A stretch of DNA of 30,694 bases. Source: an uncultured Lachnospiraceae bacterium (GTDB taxonomy: Bacteria > Bacillota > Clostridia > Lachnospirales > Lachnospiraceae). The notes below the pieces were generated by a model. The model was given only the letters and a program-made list of their open reading frames with translations. It searched no databases and was not told where the DNA came from. This document shows, in pieces, positions 1 to 8,496 of the stretch. Position 1 is the stretch's first letter; every line of letters begins with the position of its first letter. The stretch spans positions 1-30,694 of the forward strand of contig CALFCS010000026.1 in NCBI GenBank assembly GCA_937950565.1, written 5' to 3'. Both the position numbers and the translations under genes were made by a program.

Positions 1-76
1 CAATATCTCTGTCCAAAAAGAAGTGCCCCACCAATGCCTTAACTAAATGACATTGCTATCCTCTCTCTGCTATTTT

Positions 77-958
77 TTATATTTGTGTCGTCAATTCTTT
101 TAACTTTTCCATAAACTTCTCTGAAGCTTTGGAAAACATCTGATATTTCTTCCAGACAATACTCATGCCTTCTTCCCGCTTTGGCGAAAGAGGACGGAAG
201 CAGAGTGTGCTGTTACCGGAAGTATTGATAATTTTGTCAAATCCGATTGCATATCCCAAACCTTCTTCCACCATCAAGGAAGCGTTGAAAAGCAGGTTAT
301 AGGTTGCAACAATTTCCAATTCAGATAAATCGCGATTTAACCATGATTCAGCTGCGTATTGCCTTGAGATGATCAACGGTTTGTCCCATAAATCTTCCGG
401 GAGAATCTCAGCTTTTTCTGCCAATGGAGAATCCTTTCGCATCAGTACTCCCCAGGTTTCTTTATAGGGCAAGGGAACGGAATTATATTTTGCCTGATCC
501 ACGGAACCAAACACAATTCCAAAGTCAATCAGCCCTTTTTCCAATTGTTCTAATACGAATTCTGCATTTCCGCTGGCGATATGATAATGGATGCCAGGGT
601 AGGCTGTGTAAAGCTCCCTTGCCGCCTTGGCAATAAAGCGGACTGCATCTGTTTCCCCTGTGCCAATATAGACGTCACCAACAATGACCTGATCGGAGAG
701 GGAAATCTCTCTCTCTGTTTTGTGTACCAGATTCAAAATTTCTTCAGCCCGTTTTCTTAAGATCATCCCTTCTTCTGTGAGTGTAACCTTTCTGGAACCT
801 TTTGTTCCACGGATTAAGAGCTGTTTTCCCAATTCCTCTTCCATCGCTTTAATCTGAGTGGAAAGTGTGGGCTGAGATAAATGCAGTGATTCTGCGGCCC
901 TTACAATGCTTTGTTCTCTTGCCACAGCAAGAAAATATTGGAGTACACGCAATTCCAT
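77..958 (-). CDS. LysR-family transcriptional regulator
   Basis: A 293-residue DNA-binding regulator. The N-terminus (MELRVLQYFLAVAREQ) followed by LSQPTLSTQIKAMEEELG is the classic LysR winged helix-turn-helix. The remaining roughly 200 residues fit the effector-binding domain. I start at ATG 958 because GAGAGG lies 9 nt upstream and the family normally begins here. A longer reading to 1024 would add 22 untypical residues and run into the promoter. It is divergent from the DUF3737 and hydrolase genes, the usual layout for a LysR protein controlling its neighbours. Its own promoter (TTGAAA, 17 nt, TATGCT on the minus strand) overlaps the palindrome at 1020-1032, which suggests autorepression. 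The effector cannot be read from sequence. Confidence 0.93.
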   Translation of the reverse strand: MELRVLQYFLAVAREQSIVRAAESLHLSQPTLSTQIKAMEEELGKQLLIRGTKGSRKVTLTEEGMILRKRAEEILNLVHKTEREISLSDQVIVGDVYIGTGETDAVRFIAKAARELYTAYPGIHYHIASGNAEFVLEQLEKGLIDFGIVFGSVDQAKYNSVPLPYKETWGVLMRKDSPLAEKAEILPEDLWDKPLIISRQYAAESWLNRDLSELEIVATYNLLFNASLMVEEGLGYAIGFDKIINTSGNSTLCFRPLSPKREEGMSIVWKKYQMFSKASEKFMEKLKELTTQI

Positions 959-995
959 GGATGGTATCCTCTCTTTCACGAATTTTGATAGATAT

Positions 996-1080
996 AGCAT
1001 AGCATACAGTTGAATAGGTTTCAATTATTGAAGTGGATAAAATATAAGTATTTGCTATTGCATTTGCTGGTAATTATAAT
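996..1080. promoter_or_regulatory. Divergent promoters with LysR-type palindrome
   Basis: The plus-strand promoter is TTGCTA (1052-1057), 17 nt, TATAAT (1075-1080) for the DUF3737 gene. The minus-strand promoter is TTGAAA (1019-1024), 17 nt, TATGCT (996-1001) for lysR. The 13-bp perfect palindrome TTCAATTATTGAA (1020-1032) is centred about 60 bp upstream of the expected plus-strand start, where LysR recognition sites normally sit. It also covers the lysR -35 box. Confidence 0.7.
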
Positions 1081-1119
1081 AGAGACAGAAAGAATGTAAT
1101 ATTACGATGGTGGGTGAAA

Positions 1120-2145
1120 ATGGGAAATAAAGCGATTAAGCTGGAACGGCTGATAGAGTATGGTTCAAAAGATGCAGTTATCCAGAATCTGAAAGATGCC
1201 GGATGTGCGCAGGACATCATTGAGTGCTGCGTTGCCTGCATGGAACAGGGAAAGAAAAAGGAACTGCTGAAACGCCTGGAAGAACACAGGAAAGGTCTTT
1301 TGCACAAGGTACATGAAGAAGAGAGACATATAGACTGCCTGGATTATCTGGTTTATCAGATTGGGCGCTGCGAAAGTGCATTTAAGGAAGGGCAGAATAT
1401 CACGACGGAACATTGCTTTTTTAACCTGCGTTATCCCTTCTGGCATGACCACGGCTTGAAAATTACTGATTCAGAGATGACGGAAAAGTGCCGGGCGGCC
1501 TTGTGGTATTCCGAACATATAGAGATTACAGACAGCAGGCTGCACGGAATCAAGGCGCTACGGGAATGCAGTGATGTCCTTATTCGGGACTGTGATATTA
1601 TTTCGCCGGAGTTTGGCTGGTCGGTGCGGGGAATCCACATGGAAGATACAACTGCAGTCAGTGAGTATTTCATGATGCGTTCAGAGAATCTGACATTCAG
1701 AAATGTAACCTTCAAGGGAAAATACTCCTTCCAGTATATTAAGAATTCGACCTTTGGAAACTGTGTGTTTGATACGAAGGATGCATTCTGGCATGGAGAG
1801 AATATTACAGTAAAGGACAGCGTGGTGAAAGGGGAATATCTGGCATGGTATTCCAATGGACTGACGCTTGTGAACTGTAAGATCATTGGAACACAGCCTC
1901 TGTGTTACTGTAAAAATCTGAAGCTGATTAATTGTGAGATGATTGATACAGACCTTGCTTTTGAGAAATCTGAAGTGGAGGCGAATGTCACTACAAAGGT
2001 GGACAGTATCAAAAATCCGTTGTCCGGCCAGATTCAGGTGCCGGAGCTGGGAGAGTTGATTATGGATGATCCTGATGCGAAAGGGCAGGTTCTGGTTATT
2101 GGGCTGAAAGAAAAGGACGGCAGCAGGATATGCAATTGTGCCTGA
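1120..2145 (+). CDS. DUF3737-family beta-helix protein with N-terminal helical extension
   Basis: A 341-residue protein. From about residue 85 onward it shows short repeats of the type NxTxxxCxF, including FFNLRYPFWHDHG, RAALWYSEHIEITDS, YFMMRSENLTFRNVTF and LAWYSNGLTLVNCKI. These are typical of DUF3737, a family predicted to fold as a right-handed beta-helix of unknown function. The first ~80 residues are different: charged and helical, with three Cys (CAQDIIECCVAC). They are not part of the usual DUF3737 core, so this looks like a fusion. I prefer ATG 1120 over GTG 1114 because GGTGG (1109-1113) is 6 nt from the ATG and would abut the GTG. It is first in a probable two-gene unit with the hydrolase, 66 nt downstream. 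Confidence 0.8.
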   Translation: MGNKAIKLERLIEYGSKDAVIQNLKDAGCAQDIIECCVACMEQGKKKELLKRLEEHRKGLLHKVHEEERHIDCLDYLVYQIGRCESAFKEGQNITTEHCFFNLRYPFWHDHGLKITDSEMTEKCRAALWYSEHIEITDSRLHGIKALRECSDVLIRDCDIISPEFGWSVRGIHMEDTTAVSEYFMMRSENLTFRNVTFKGKYSFQYIKNSTFGNCVFDTKDAFWHGENITVKDSVVKGEYLAWYSNGLTLVNCKIIGTQPLCYCKNLKLINCEMIDTDLAFEKSEVEANVTTKVDSIKNPLSGQIQVPELGELIMDDPDAKGQVLVIGLKEKDGSRICNCA

Positions 2146-2211
2146 TGCGGTCGGTGCAATCCTATCAAGAGCAAAGAATAAATATTTTAAATTTGAAAGA
2201 AGGTAATAATT

Positions 2212-3192
2212 ATGATGAAAGCAAAAGAATTACAGCTTACGAGTGAATGGGATAAGGTATTCCCACAAAGTGACAAAGTAAATCACAGGAAGGTAACATT
2301 TGTGAACCGCTATGGCATTACCCTGGCAGCGGATCTCTATGAGCCGAAAGAGGCGGACCACAAACTGCCTGCGATTGCGGTATGTGGGCCTTTTGGAGCA
2401 GTGAAGGAGCAATCCTCCGGACTGTATGCGCAGACGATGGCAGAGCGGGGATTCCTGGCAATTGCATTTGATCCTTCCTTTACCGGCGAGAGTGGTGGGA
2501 CACCACGGTATATGGCTTCCCCTGACATCAATACGGAGGATTTTCAGGCAGCGGTAGATTTTCTCTCCGTGCAGGACAATGTTGATCCTGAGAGAATCGG
2601 AATTATCGGTATCTGTGGATGGGGCGGCATGGCTTTGAATGCTGCAGCTCTCGATACCCGTATCAAAGCAACTGTTACTTCCACTATGTATGATATGAGC
2701 CGTGTAAATGCCAATGGTTACTTTGACTCTGAGAACAGTGAGGCTGTCCGCTATGAGAAGAAAAAAGCATTGAATGCACAGAGAACAAAAGAATACCGGG
2801 AAGGCGCTTATGTGCGAGGCGGTGGTGTTGTCGATCCGCTCCCGGAGGATGCTCCATTTTTTGTAAAAGATTACTATGATTATTATAAAACAAGCCGTGG
2901 CTATCACAAGAGGTCGTTAAATTCCAATGATGGCTGGAATGTGACAGGGTGTATGTCCTTTCTGAATATGCCGATTTTGTGCTACAGCAATGAAATCCAA
3001 AGCGCGGTTTTGATGATTCATGGAGAGAAAGCTCATTCCTGCTATTTCAGCCGGGATGCATTTGCAAAACTTCAGGGAGACAATAAAGAACTGCTGATCA
3101 TTCCGGATGCGGTTCATACGGATTTGTATGATCAGATGGATGTGATTCCGTTTGATAAGATGGTGGAATTTTTTAGAGAGAATTTGAATTAA
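2212..3192 (+). CDS. Alpha/beta hydrolase (YcjY / dienelactone-hydrolase-like)
   Basis: A 326-residue cytoplasmic alpha/beta hydrolase; no signal peptide is seen. The segment IGIIGICGWGGMALNAAALD is the nucleophile elbow with Cys in place of Ser, as in dienelactone hydrolases and the YcjY group. LPAIAVCGPFGAVKEQ supplies the oxyanion-hole region, and a late His (IPDAVHTDLYD) is the likely catalytic base. The substrate is unknown. The ribosome site AAGG precedes tandem ATG codons at 2212 and 2215; either could be used. It lies downstream of the DUF3737 gene and ends before a clear terminator, so it is probably LysR-controlled. Confidence 0.85.
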   Translation: MMKAKELQLTSEWDKVFPQSDKVNHRKVTFVNRYGITLAADLYEPKEADHKLPAIAVCGPFGAVKEQSSGLYAQTMAERGFLAIAFDPSFTGESGGTPRYMASPDINTEDFQAAVDFLSVQDNVDPERIGIIGICGWGGMALNAAALDTRIKATVTSTMYDMSRVNANGYFDSENSEAVRYEKKKALNAQRTKEYREGAYVRGGGVVDPLPEDAPFFVKDYYDYYKTSRGYHKRSLNSNDGWNVTGCMSFLNMPILCYSNEIQSAVLMIHGEKAHSCYFSRDAFAKLQGDNKELLIIPDAVHTDLYDQMDVIPFDKMVEFFRENLN

Positions 3193-3215
3193 AAAATCAA
3201 AGTTAAAAAACCTTT

Positions 3216-3250
3216 AAGGGAATGTTGCAACAGCATATTCCCTTTTTTTT
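3216..3250 (+). terminator. Rho-independent terminator after the hydrolase gene
   Basis: AAGGGAAT (3216-3223) pairs with ATTCCCTT (3237-3244), and the run of T continues to 3250. The loop contains the small palindrome TGTTGCAACA. This separates the LysR-controlled unit from the pyrH operon. Confidence 0.75.
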
Positions 3251-3266
3251 CTTCCTGTGATATACT
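3238..3266 (+). promoter_or_regulatory. Probable promoter for the pyrH operon
   Basis: TATACT at 3261-3266 follows TG one base earlier and lies about 40 bases before ATG 3307. No good -35 box is seen; the position at 17-nt spacing falls in the terminator T-tract. The call rests on the -10 box and the operon position only. Confidence 0.4.
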
Positions 3267-3306
3267 CTAATGAGTAGAAAACAAACTTGGACAAGGAGTA
3301 TAAAAT

Positions 3307-4002
3307 ATGAAGAGAGTATTGTTAAAACTCAGCGGGGAAGCCCTCGCCGGAGATAAAAAGACAGGATTTGATGAGGCAACCTGTATGGGTGTGGCAAAGC
3401 AGGTGAAAAAGCTTGTAGATGACGGAATCCAGGTTGCTATTGTGACAGGCGGAGGTAATTTCTGGAGAGGAAGAACGAGTGAGACAATCGACCGGGTGAA
3501 GGCAGATCAGATCGGTATGCTGGCAACGGTTATGAATTGTATTTATGTGTCAGATATTTTCCGTTATGCCGGAATGAAGACAGAAGTATTTACTCCATTT
3601 GTGTGCGGGGCATTTACAACCTTGTTTTCCAAGGATGCGGCAGTAGAAGCTTTGGATGCAGGAAAGGTAATTTTCTTTGCGGGAGGAACCGGCCATCCGT
3701 ATTTTTCAACAGATACAGGGGCGGTGCTCCGTGCGATTGAGATTGAGGCAGATGCAATGCTTCTTGCAAAGGCGATTGATGGAATCTATGACAGTGATCC
3801 GAAGGTGAATCCGAAAGCAGTAAAATTTGATGAAATATCCATACAGGAGATTATTGACCGGAAATTGATGGCGGTGGATTTGACTGCTTCTATTATGTGT
3901 CTGGAGAATAAGATGCCGATGCTGGTATTTGGTTTAAATGAGGAAAATAGTATTGTGGAAACGATGACAGGGAATTTTACAGGAACGAAAGTGACTGTGT
4001 AA
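3307..4002 (+). CDS. pyrH: UMP kinase
   Basis: A 231-residue amino-acid-kinase-fold enzyme that phosphorylates UMP to UDP with ATP in pyrimidine nucleotide synthesis. The N-terminus KRVLLKLSGEALAG is the ATP-phosphate loop of bacterial PyrH. VTGGGNFWRG and GGTGHPYFSTDTGA are family-diagnostic, and AKAIDGIYDSDPK is the nucleotide-binding segment. The length matches the family (~235). AAGGAG stands 6 nt before the ATG. It is followed 15 nt later by frr, the standard Firmicutes order. Confidence 0.98.
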   Translation: MKRVLLKLSGEALAGDKKTGFDEATCMGVAKQVKKLVDDGIQVAIVTGGGNFWRGRTSETIDRVKADQIGMLATVMNCIYVSDIFRYAGMKTEVFTPFVCGAFTTLFSKDAAVEALDAGKVIFFAGGTGHPYFSTDTGAVLRAIEIEADAMLLAKAIDGIYDSDPKVNPKAVKFDEISIQEIIDRKLMAVDLTASIMCLENKMPMLVFGLNEENSIVETMTGNFTGTKVTV

Positions 4003-4017
4003 AAGGAGGATATATTT

Positions 4018-4569
4018 ATGAACGAGAGATTAGCAGTATATGATTCAAAAATGAAAAAAACAATGGGAAATCTCGATGGTGAACTGGGAACCATTCGTGC
4101 CGGACGTGCGAATCCGCATGTGCTGGACAGGATCATGGTAGATTATTATGGAACCCCGACACCAATCCAGCAGGTAGGTAATGTATCGGTGCCGGAGCCA
4201 CGTATGATTCAGATTCAGCCATGGGAAAGGAACATGGTTAAGGCAATTGAAAAAGCAATCCAGGTATCTGATCTTGGAATTAATCCGACAAATGACGGTT
4301 CTGTTATCCGGCTTATATTCCCAGAGCTTACGGAAGAGCGGAGAAAAGAACTGGTAAAGGATGTTAAGAAAAAAGGTGAGGCGGCGAAGGTTGCAATCCG
4401 TAACATCCGCCGTGACGGTAATGATGCATTTAAGAAGTTAAAAGGCTCGGAGATTTCTGAGGATGAGATTAAGGACCTGGGAGATGAACTTCAGAAGCTC
4501 ACAGATAAATATATCAAAGAAGTTGATGCAGCAGTTGAGGTGAAATCGAAAGAGGTTATGACTGTATAG
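4018..4569 (+). CDS. frr: Ribosome recycling factor
   Basis: A 183-residue, near-universal protein that, with EF-G, splits the post-termination ribosome. Diagnostic segments are TIRAGRANPHVLDRI, VSVPEPRMIQIQPWE and the C-terminal helices with IRNIRRDGNDAFKKLK. Length and domain order (long helical bundle with inserted beta domain) fit the family exactly. The ribosome site AAAGGAGG is 15 nt downstream of pyrH, so the two are co-transcribed. Confidence 0.98.
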   Translation: MNERLAVYDSKMKKTMGNLDGELGTIRAGRANPHVLDRIMVDYYGTPTPIQQVGNVSVPEPRMIQIQPWERNMVKAIEKAIQVSDLGINPTNDGSVIRLIFPELTEERRKELVKDVKKKGEAAKVAIRNIRRDGNDAFKKLKGSEISEDEIKDLGDELQKLTDKYIKEVDAAVEVKSKEVMTV

Positions 4570-4594
4570 TCTGAATGTGTGGCAGGTATATGCC

Positions 4595-4640
4595 GGGACA
4601 GACCCTTTGTAAGTGGAAAAACAGGGGCTGTCCCTTTATT
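4595..4640 (+). terminator. Hairpin between frr and uppS (possible attenuator)
   Basis: GGGACAG at 4595-4601 pairs with CTGTCCC at 4628-4634. The stem extends imperfectly inward, with CCCTTTGT against ACAGGGG. It is followed by TTTATTT. Since uppS continues the operon 50 nt later, this may act as a partial terminator or processing site rather than a full stop. Confidence 0.5.
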
Positions 4641-4688
4641 TGCATGAGAGCATGGGAATGAACGGTTCCTTCCGGAAAGGAGATTATT

Positions 4689-5405
4689 ATGAATATACCG
4701 CAGCATGTTGCGATTATTTTAGACGGAAACGGACGTTGGGCAAAAGCAAAAGGAATGCCTCGTAATTATGGGCATGCCCAGGGGAGTAAGAATGTAGAAC
4801 GAATCTGCGAGGATGCATATCGTATGGGAATTAAGTATCTGACGGTCTATGCATTTTCAACGGAAAACTGGAGCCGCCCCAAGGATGAGGTGGATGCGCT
4901 GATGAAGCTTTTGCGTAATTATATGAAAACCTGTCTGAAAACGGCGGCAAAGAATGATATGAAGATTCGGGTGCTTGGAGATGTGTCAAGACTGGACGAA
5001 GACATCCGGAAACGGATTGCTGAGCTGGAAGAGGCGACAAAGAATAATGGAGGATTAAACTTCCAGATCGCGATTAATTATGGAAGCCGTGATGAAATTG
5101 TTCGTGCGGTGAGGAAGCTGTCTTCTGATGTGAAAGCAGGAAGGTTGTCTCCGGATGAAATTGATGAAAGTTGTATAGAAGGTTATCTTGATACACATGA
5201 TATACCAGATCCGGATCTTTTGATTCGTACAAGCGGCGAGCAGAGACTGTCTAATTATTTGTTATGGCAGCTTGCATATACAGAATTTTATTTTACAGAT
5301 GTGCCGTGGCCGGATTTTACAAAAGAGGAGCTTGCAAAGGCAATCGAGCAGTATAATGCAAGAGACAGGCGTTTCGGAGGTGTGAAGGAGGGGCGAAATG
5401 TTTAA
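4689..5405 (+). CDS. uppS: Undecaprenyl diphosphate synthase / isoprenyl transferase
   Basis: A 238-residue cis-prenyltransferase that elongates farnesyl diphosphate with isopentenyl diphosphate to the C55 lipid carrier for peptidoglycan. HVAIILDGNGRWAKAKG holds the catalytic Asp12 and diphosphate-binding loop. YAFSTENWSRP and RTSGEQRLSNYLLWQ are the other conserved blocks. GGAAAGGAG precedes the ATG. It overlaps cdsA by 8 nt, indicating translational coupling. Confidence 0.97.
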   Translation: MNIPQHVAIILDGNGRWAKAKGMPRNYGHAQGSKNVERICEDAYRMGIKYLTVYAFSTENWSRPKDEVDALMKLLRNYMKTCLKTAAKNDMKIRVLGDVSRLDEDIRKRIAELEEATKNNGGLNFQIAINYGSRDEIVRAVRKLSSDVKAGRLSPDEIDESCIEGYLDTHDIPDPDLLIRTSGEQRLSNYLLWQLAYTEFYFTDVPWPDFTKEELAKAIEQYNARDRRFGGVKEGRNV

Positions 5406-6228
5406 GACAAGATTGCTGAGTGGAATTGTATTGGTAGTTGTGCTGATTGCTACGGTTGGAATCGGTGGATATTTGTTGCTGGGGGTCTTAGGCGTACTGA
5501 GTCTTATCGGTCTCCGGGAATTGTACCAGACATGCAATGTAGAGAAAAGTATCGGGATTACAGGTTATTTTGCGGCGGCGCTGTGGTATCTTCTCCTGAT
5601 TACAGTCAGCGCAAGAGGTATGATGAGCAATGTGACACAGTATATGATGCCGCTTATTATTTTCTTTCTTGTGGCGGTTATGGCTGTGTATGTATTTAGT
5701 TTTCCGGCTTTTCGTTCAGAACAGGTGACCATGGTATTTTTCGGGTTCCTTTATGTGGCGGTTATGTTGTCTTATGTATATCAGACAAGAGAACTTCCGG
5801 GGGGGAATGTCATTGTCTGGCTTATCTTCCTGAGTTCATGGGGATGTGATACCTGTGCATACTGTGTGGGAATGTTGCTTGGAAAACATAAGATGGCTCC
5901 GAAGTTAAGCCCGAAGAAATCTGTGGAGGGCGGCATCGGAGGTATTGCGGGAGCAGCTCTTTTGGGTGCGCTGTTTGCCCTTGGCGCAAATCATTTTGTG
6001 GATGCATCGGCAAATCCATTGCATTACGCATTAATCTGCGGTGTGGGAGGTATGATATCCCAGATAGGGGATTTGGCTGCATCTGCGATTAAGAGAAATC
6101 ATGATATCAAAGATTATGGGCATTTGATTCCGGGACATGGCGGAGTTCTGGACAGATTTGACAGTGTGATATTTACAGCGCCGGTGATTTATTATCTGGC
6201 GTCAGCATTTGCCTCTAACATCATATAA
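5398..6228 (+). CDS. cdsA: Phosphatidate cytidylyltransferase
   Basis: A 276-residue integral membrane enzyme making CDP-diacylglycerol from phosphatidate and CTP. Several hydrophobic helices fill the first ~140 residues. LSPKKSVEGGIGG and the C-terminal IKRNHDIKDYGHLIPGHGG followed by VLDRFDS reproduce the CDP-alcohol signature (K-R-x4-K-D, H-G-G, D-R-x-D). It overlaps uppS by 8 nt; GAAGGAGG inside the end of uppS is the ribosome site. Confidence 0.96.
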   Translation: MFKTRLLSGIVLVVVLIATVGIGGYLLLGVLGVLSLIGLRELYQTCNVEKSIGITGYFAAALWYLLLITVSARGMMSNVTQYMMPLIIFFLVAVMAVYVFSFPAFRSEQVTMVFFGFLYVAVMLSYVYQTRELPGGNVIVWLIFLSSWGCDTCAYCVGMLLGKHKMAPKLSPKKSVEGGIGGIAGAALLGALFALGANHFVDASANPLHYALICGVGGMISQIGDLAASAIKRNHDIKDYGHLIPGHGGVLDRFDSVIFTAPVIYYLASAFASNII

Positions 6229-6288
6229 TGAATATATATTTGAATATAACAGGCAGGTAGAAAACATAAATATAAATGAGAGGTATCT

Positions 6289-7431
6289 ATGAAGAAAATA
6301 GCAATTTTAGGTTCTACCGGTTCGATCGGTACACAGACGCTTGAAGTGGTAAGAGAAAATAAAGATATTGAAGTATTGGGACTTGCCGCAGGGGGAAATA
6401 TTACGCTTCTCGAAAAACAGATTCGGGAATTTTCTCCAAAGATTGCTGCGGTATGGGATGAGAAAAAGGCAAAAGAACTTCGTGAAAAAGTGGCTGACCT
6501 GGAGGTGGAAATTGTTTCGGGAATGGAAGGATTGACGGCTGTATCAGTGATGGAAGAAGTGGAGATACTGGTAACAGCGGTTGTAGGGATGATTGGAATC
6601 CGGCCTACGATTGAGGCGATAAAAGCCGGTAAGGATATTGCGCTTGCGAATAAAGAAACACTGGTTACTGCGGGACATCTCATTATGCCTTTGGCGAAAG
6701 AAAGGAACGTATCTATTTTGCCGGTGGACAGTGAGCACAGCGCTATTTTTCAGTCCCTGCAGGGAAATGAGAAAAAGTCCGTACATAAGATTCTTCTGAC
6801 TGCTTCCGGCGGACCGTTTCGTGGGAAGAAACAGGAAGAGCTTATGGGGATTCGGGTAGAGGATGCATTAAAACACCCAAACTGGACGATGGGACAGAAG
6901 ATTACAATAGATTCATCGACGATGGTGAATAAGGGACTTGAAGTAATAGAGGCAAAATGGCTGTTCGATGTGGATGTAGACCGTGTTCAGGTTGTTGTGC
7001 AGCCACAGAGCATTATCCATTCCATGGTTGAATATGAAGACGGAGCGATTATTGCAGAGCTTGGAACTCCGGACATGAAGCTTCCGATTCAATATGCGCT
7101 TTATTATCCGCAAAGAAGATATCTGCCGGGAGAAAGGATAGATTTCTGGAGCCTTGGAAAACTGGAATTCGAAAAACCGGATATGGAAACTTTTTATGGA
7201 TTGAAGCTTGCTTATGAAGCAGGAAGGGTGGGCGGTACACTTCCGACTGTATTCAATGCGGCGAATGAATTGGCTGTAAGGCAGTTTTTGAACCGTGAGA
7301 TAAAATATCTTGAGATTACAGAGATCATTGAGGATTGTATGCGTGCACACAAAAATATTGATAATCCTACATTGGAGCAGATTCTCGAGACGGAAGCTGC
7401 AACTTATGAACGGATTATGAGCAGGAGGTAG
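6289..7431 (+). CDS. dxr: 1-deoxy-D-xylulose-5-phosphate reductoisomerase
   Basis: A 380-residue enzyme catalysing the second step of the MEP isoprenoid pathway (DXP to MEP, NADPH-dependent). ILGSTGSIGTQTLEV is the NADPH-binding loop. ANKETLVTAG, VDSEHSAIFQSLQG and ITIDSSTMVNKGLEVIEA carry the metal- and substrate-binding residues. Length is normal for the family. Together with uppS this links isoprenoid precursor supply to lipid-carrier synthesis in one operon. Its final codons AGG AGG TAG also form the ribosome site for rseP. Confidence 0.98.
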   Translation: MKKIAILGSTGSIGTQTLEVVRENKDIEVLGLAAGGNITLLEKQIREFSPKIAAVWDEKKAKELREKVADLEVEIVSGMEGLTAVSVMEEVEILVTAVVGMIGIRPTIEAIKAGKDIALANKETLVTAGHLIMPLAKERNVSILPVDSEHSAIFQSLQGNEKKSVHKILLTASGGPFRGKKQEELMGIRVEDALKHPNWTMGQKITIDSSTMVNKGLEVIEAKWLFDVDVDRVQVVVQPQSIIHSMVEYEDGAIIAELGTPDMKLPIQYALYYPQRRYLPGERIDFWSLGKLEFEKPDMETFYGLKLAYEAGRVGGTLPTVFNAANELAVRQFLNREIKYLEITEIIEDCMRAHKNIDNPTLEQILETEAATYERIMSRR

Positions 7432-7439
7432 TAAATAAT

Positions 7440-8471
7440 TTGGGGATTGTATATGCATTACTGATATTTAGTTTTATTGTATTTTTTCATGAATTTGGAC
7501 ATTTTATACTGGCAAAGAAAAATGGGATTGAGGTCAATGAATTTGCTATAGGTATGGGGCCACGTCTTTGTTCAAAAGAATATAAAGGGACACAATATTC
7601 GCTTCGTCTTTTTCCAATTGGAGGTTTTTGCGCTATGGGAGAAGATGATGAGGCGACGGATTCACCGGATAATTTTAATAACAAGTCTGTATGGGCAAGA
7701 ATTTCGGTAATTGCCGCTGGACCTGTGTTTAATTTTATCCTTGCGTTTGTTTTTGCATTTATTCTGATCATGATGACAGGATACGACGAACCAATCGTCA
7801 GTGAGGCGCCGGAAGGATATGCGGCGGCAGAAGCAGGGATAGAGGCTGGGGATAAGATTACCCATATGGGTGGAGAGCGGATTTGTGTATTCCGTGAAAT
7901 CACTTACTATAATCAGTTTCACCAGGGGGAAGAGGTAGAAGTTACTTATCTTCGCGACGGAAAAGAACACACGGCGGTGCTGACTCCTACTTTTGACAAA
8001 GAGCTGGATTATTACAGGATTGGTGTCAGCGGCGGAAATCCGCAGAAGGCAAATGTACTTACAGCGCTTAAGTATAGTGTGTATGAACTCCGTTTCTGGA
8101 TAAAAACGACAATACAAAGTCTGAAAATGCTTGTCACAAGGCAGATTGGACTTGACCAGCTGTCCGGACCGGTAGGAATCGTAGATGTAGTAGACGATAC
8201 TTACCAGCAGAGTAAAGAATATGGAATCCGTATTGTATTATTGCAGTTTATGAATATTGCGATTCTTTTGTCGGCCAATCTGGGGGTTATGAATCTTCTT
8301 CCGCTTCCGGCTCTGGACGGCGGCAGACTGGTATTTCTTTTTATAGAGGCAATCCGGAAGAAGCGGATACCGCCGGAGAAGGAAGGGTATGTACATTTGA
8401 TAGGAATTGTTCTTTTGATGGCGCTGATGGTATTTGTAATGTTTAATGATATTAAGAGAATTTTCTTTTAA
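7440..8471 (+). CDS. rseP: Site-2 (RseP-family) zinc metalloprotease
   Basis: A 343-residue intramembrane protease that cuts anti-sigma factors or signal-peptide remnants. HEFGH (residues 17-21) in the first membrane helix and NLLPLPALDGG near residues 285-295 (Asp293) complete the zinc site. A PDZ-like domain lies between, around residues 115-200. The start is TTG 7440: AGGAGG (7423-7428) lies 11 nt upstream and the conserved first helix begins immediately. No in-frame ATG precedes the HEFGH motif. It begins 8 nt after dxr. Confidence 0.95.
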   Translation: MGIVYALLIFSFIVFFHEFGHFILAKKNGIEVNEFAIGMGPRLCSKEYKGTQYSLRLFPIGGFCAMGEDDEATDSPDNFNNKSVWARISVIAAGPVFNFILAFVFAFILIMMTGYDEPIVSEAPEGYAAAEAGIEAGDKITHMGGERICVFREITYYNQFHQGEEVEVTYLRDGKEHTAVLTPTFDKELDYYRIGVSGGNPQKANVLTALKYSVYELRFWIKTTIQSLKMLVTRQIGLDQLSGPVGIVDVVDDTYQQSKEYGIRIVLLQFMNIAILLSANLGVMNLLPLPALDGGRLVFLFIEAIRKKRIPPEKEGYVHLIGIVLLMALMVFVMFNDIKRIFF

Positions 8472-8496
8472 AAAACAGGAAAAATGGGGAAAAGTT

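Noticed and set aside
1..76. Possible gene end or terminator at the left edge
   Set aside because: Too short; no hairpin with a T-run and no recognisable coding stretch was seen.
8446..8496. Longer N-terminus for the MATE protein
   Set aside because: It would begin inside rseP and add 17 charged residues not typical of the family; ATG 8497 has its own ribosome site.
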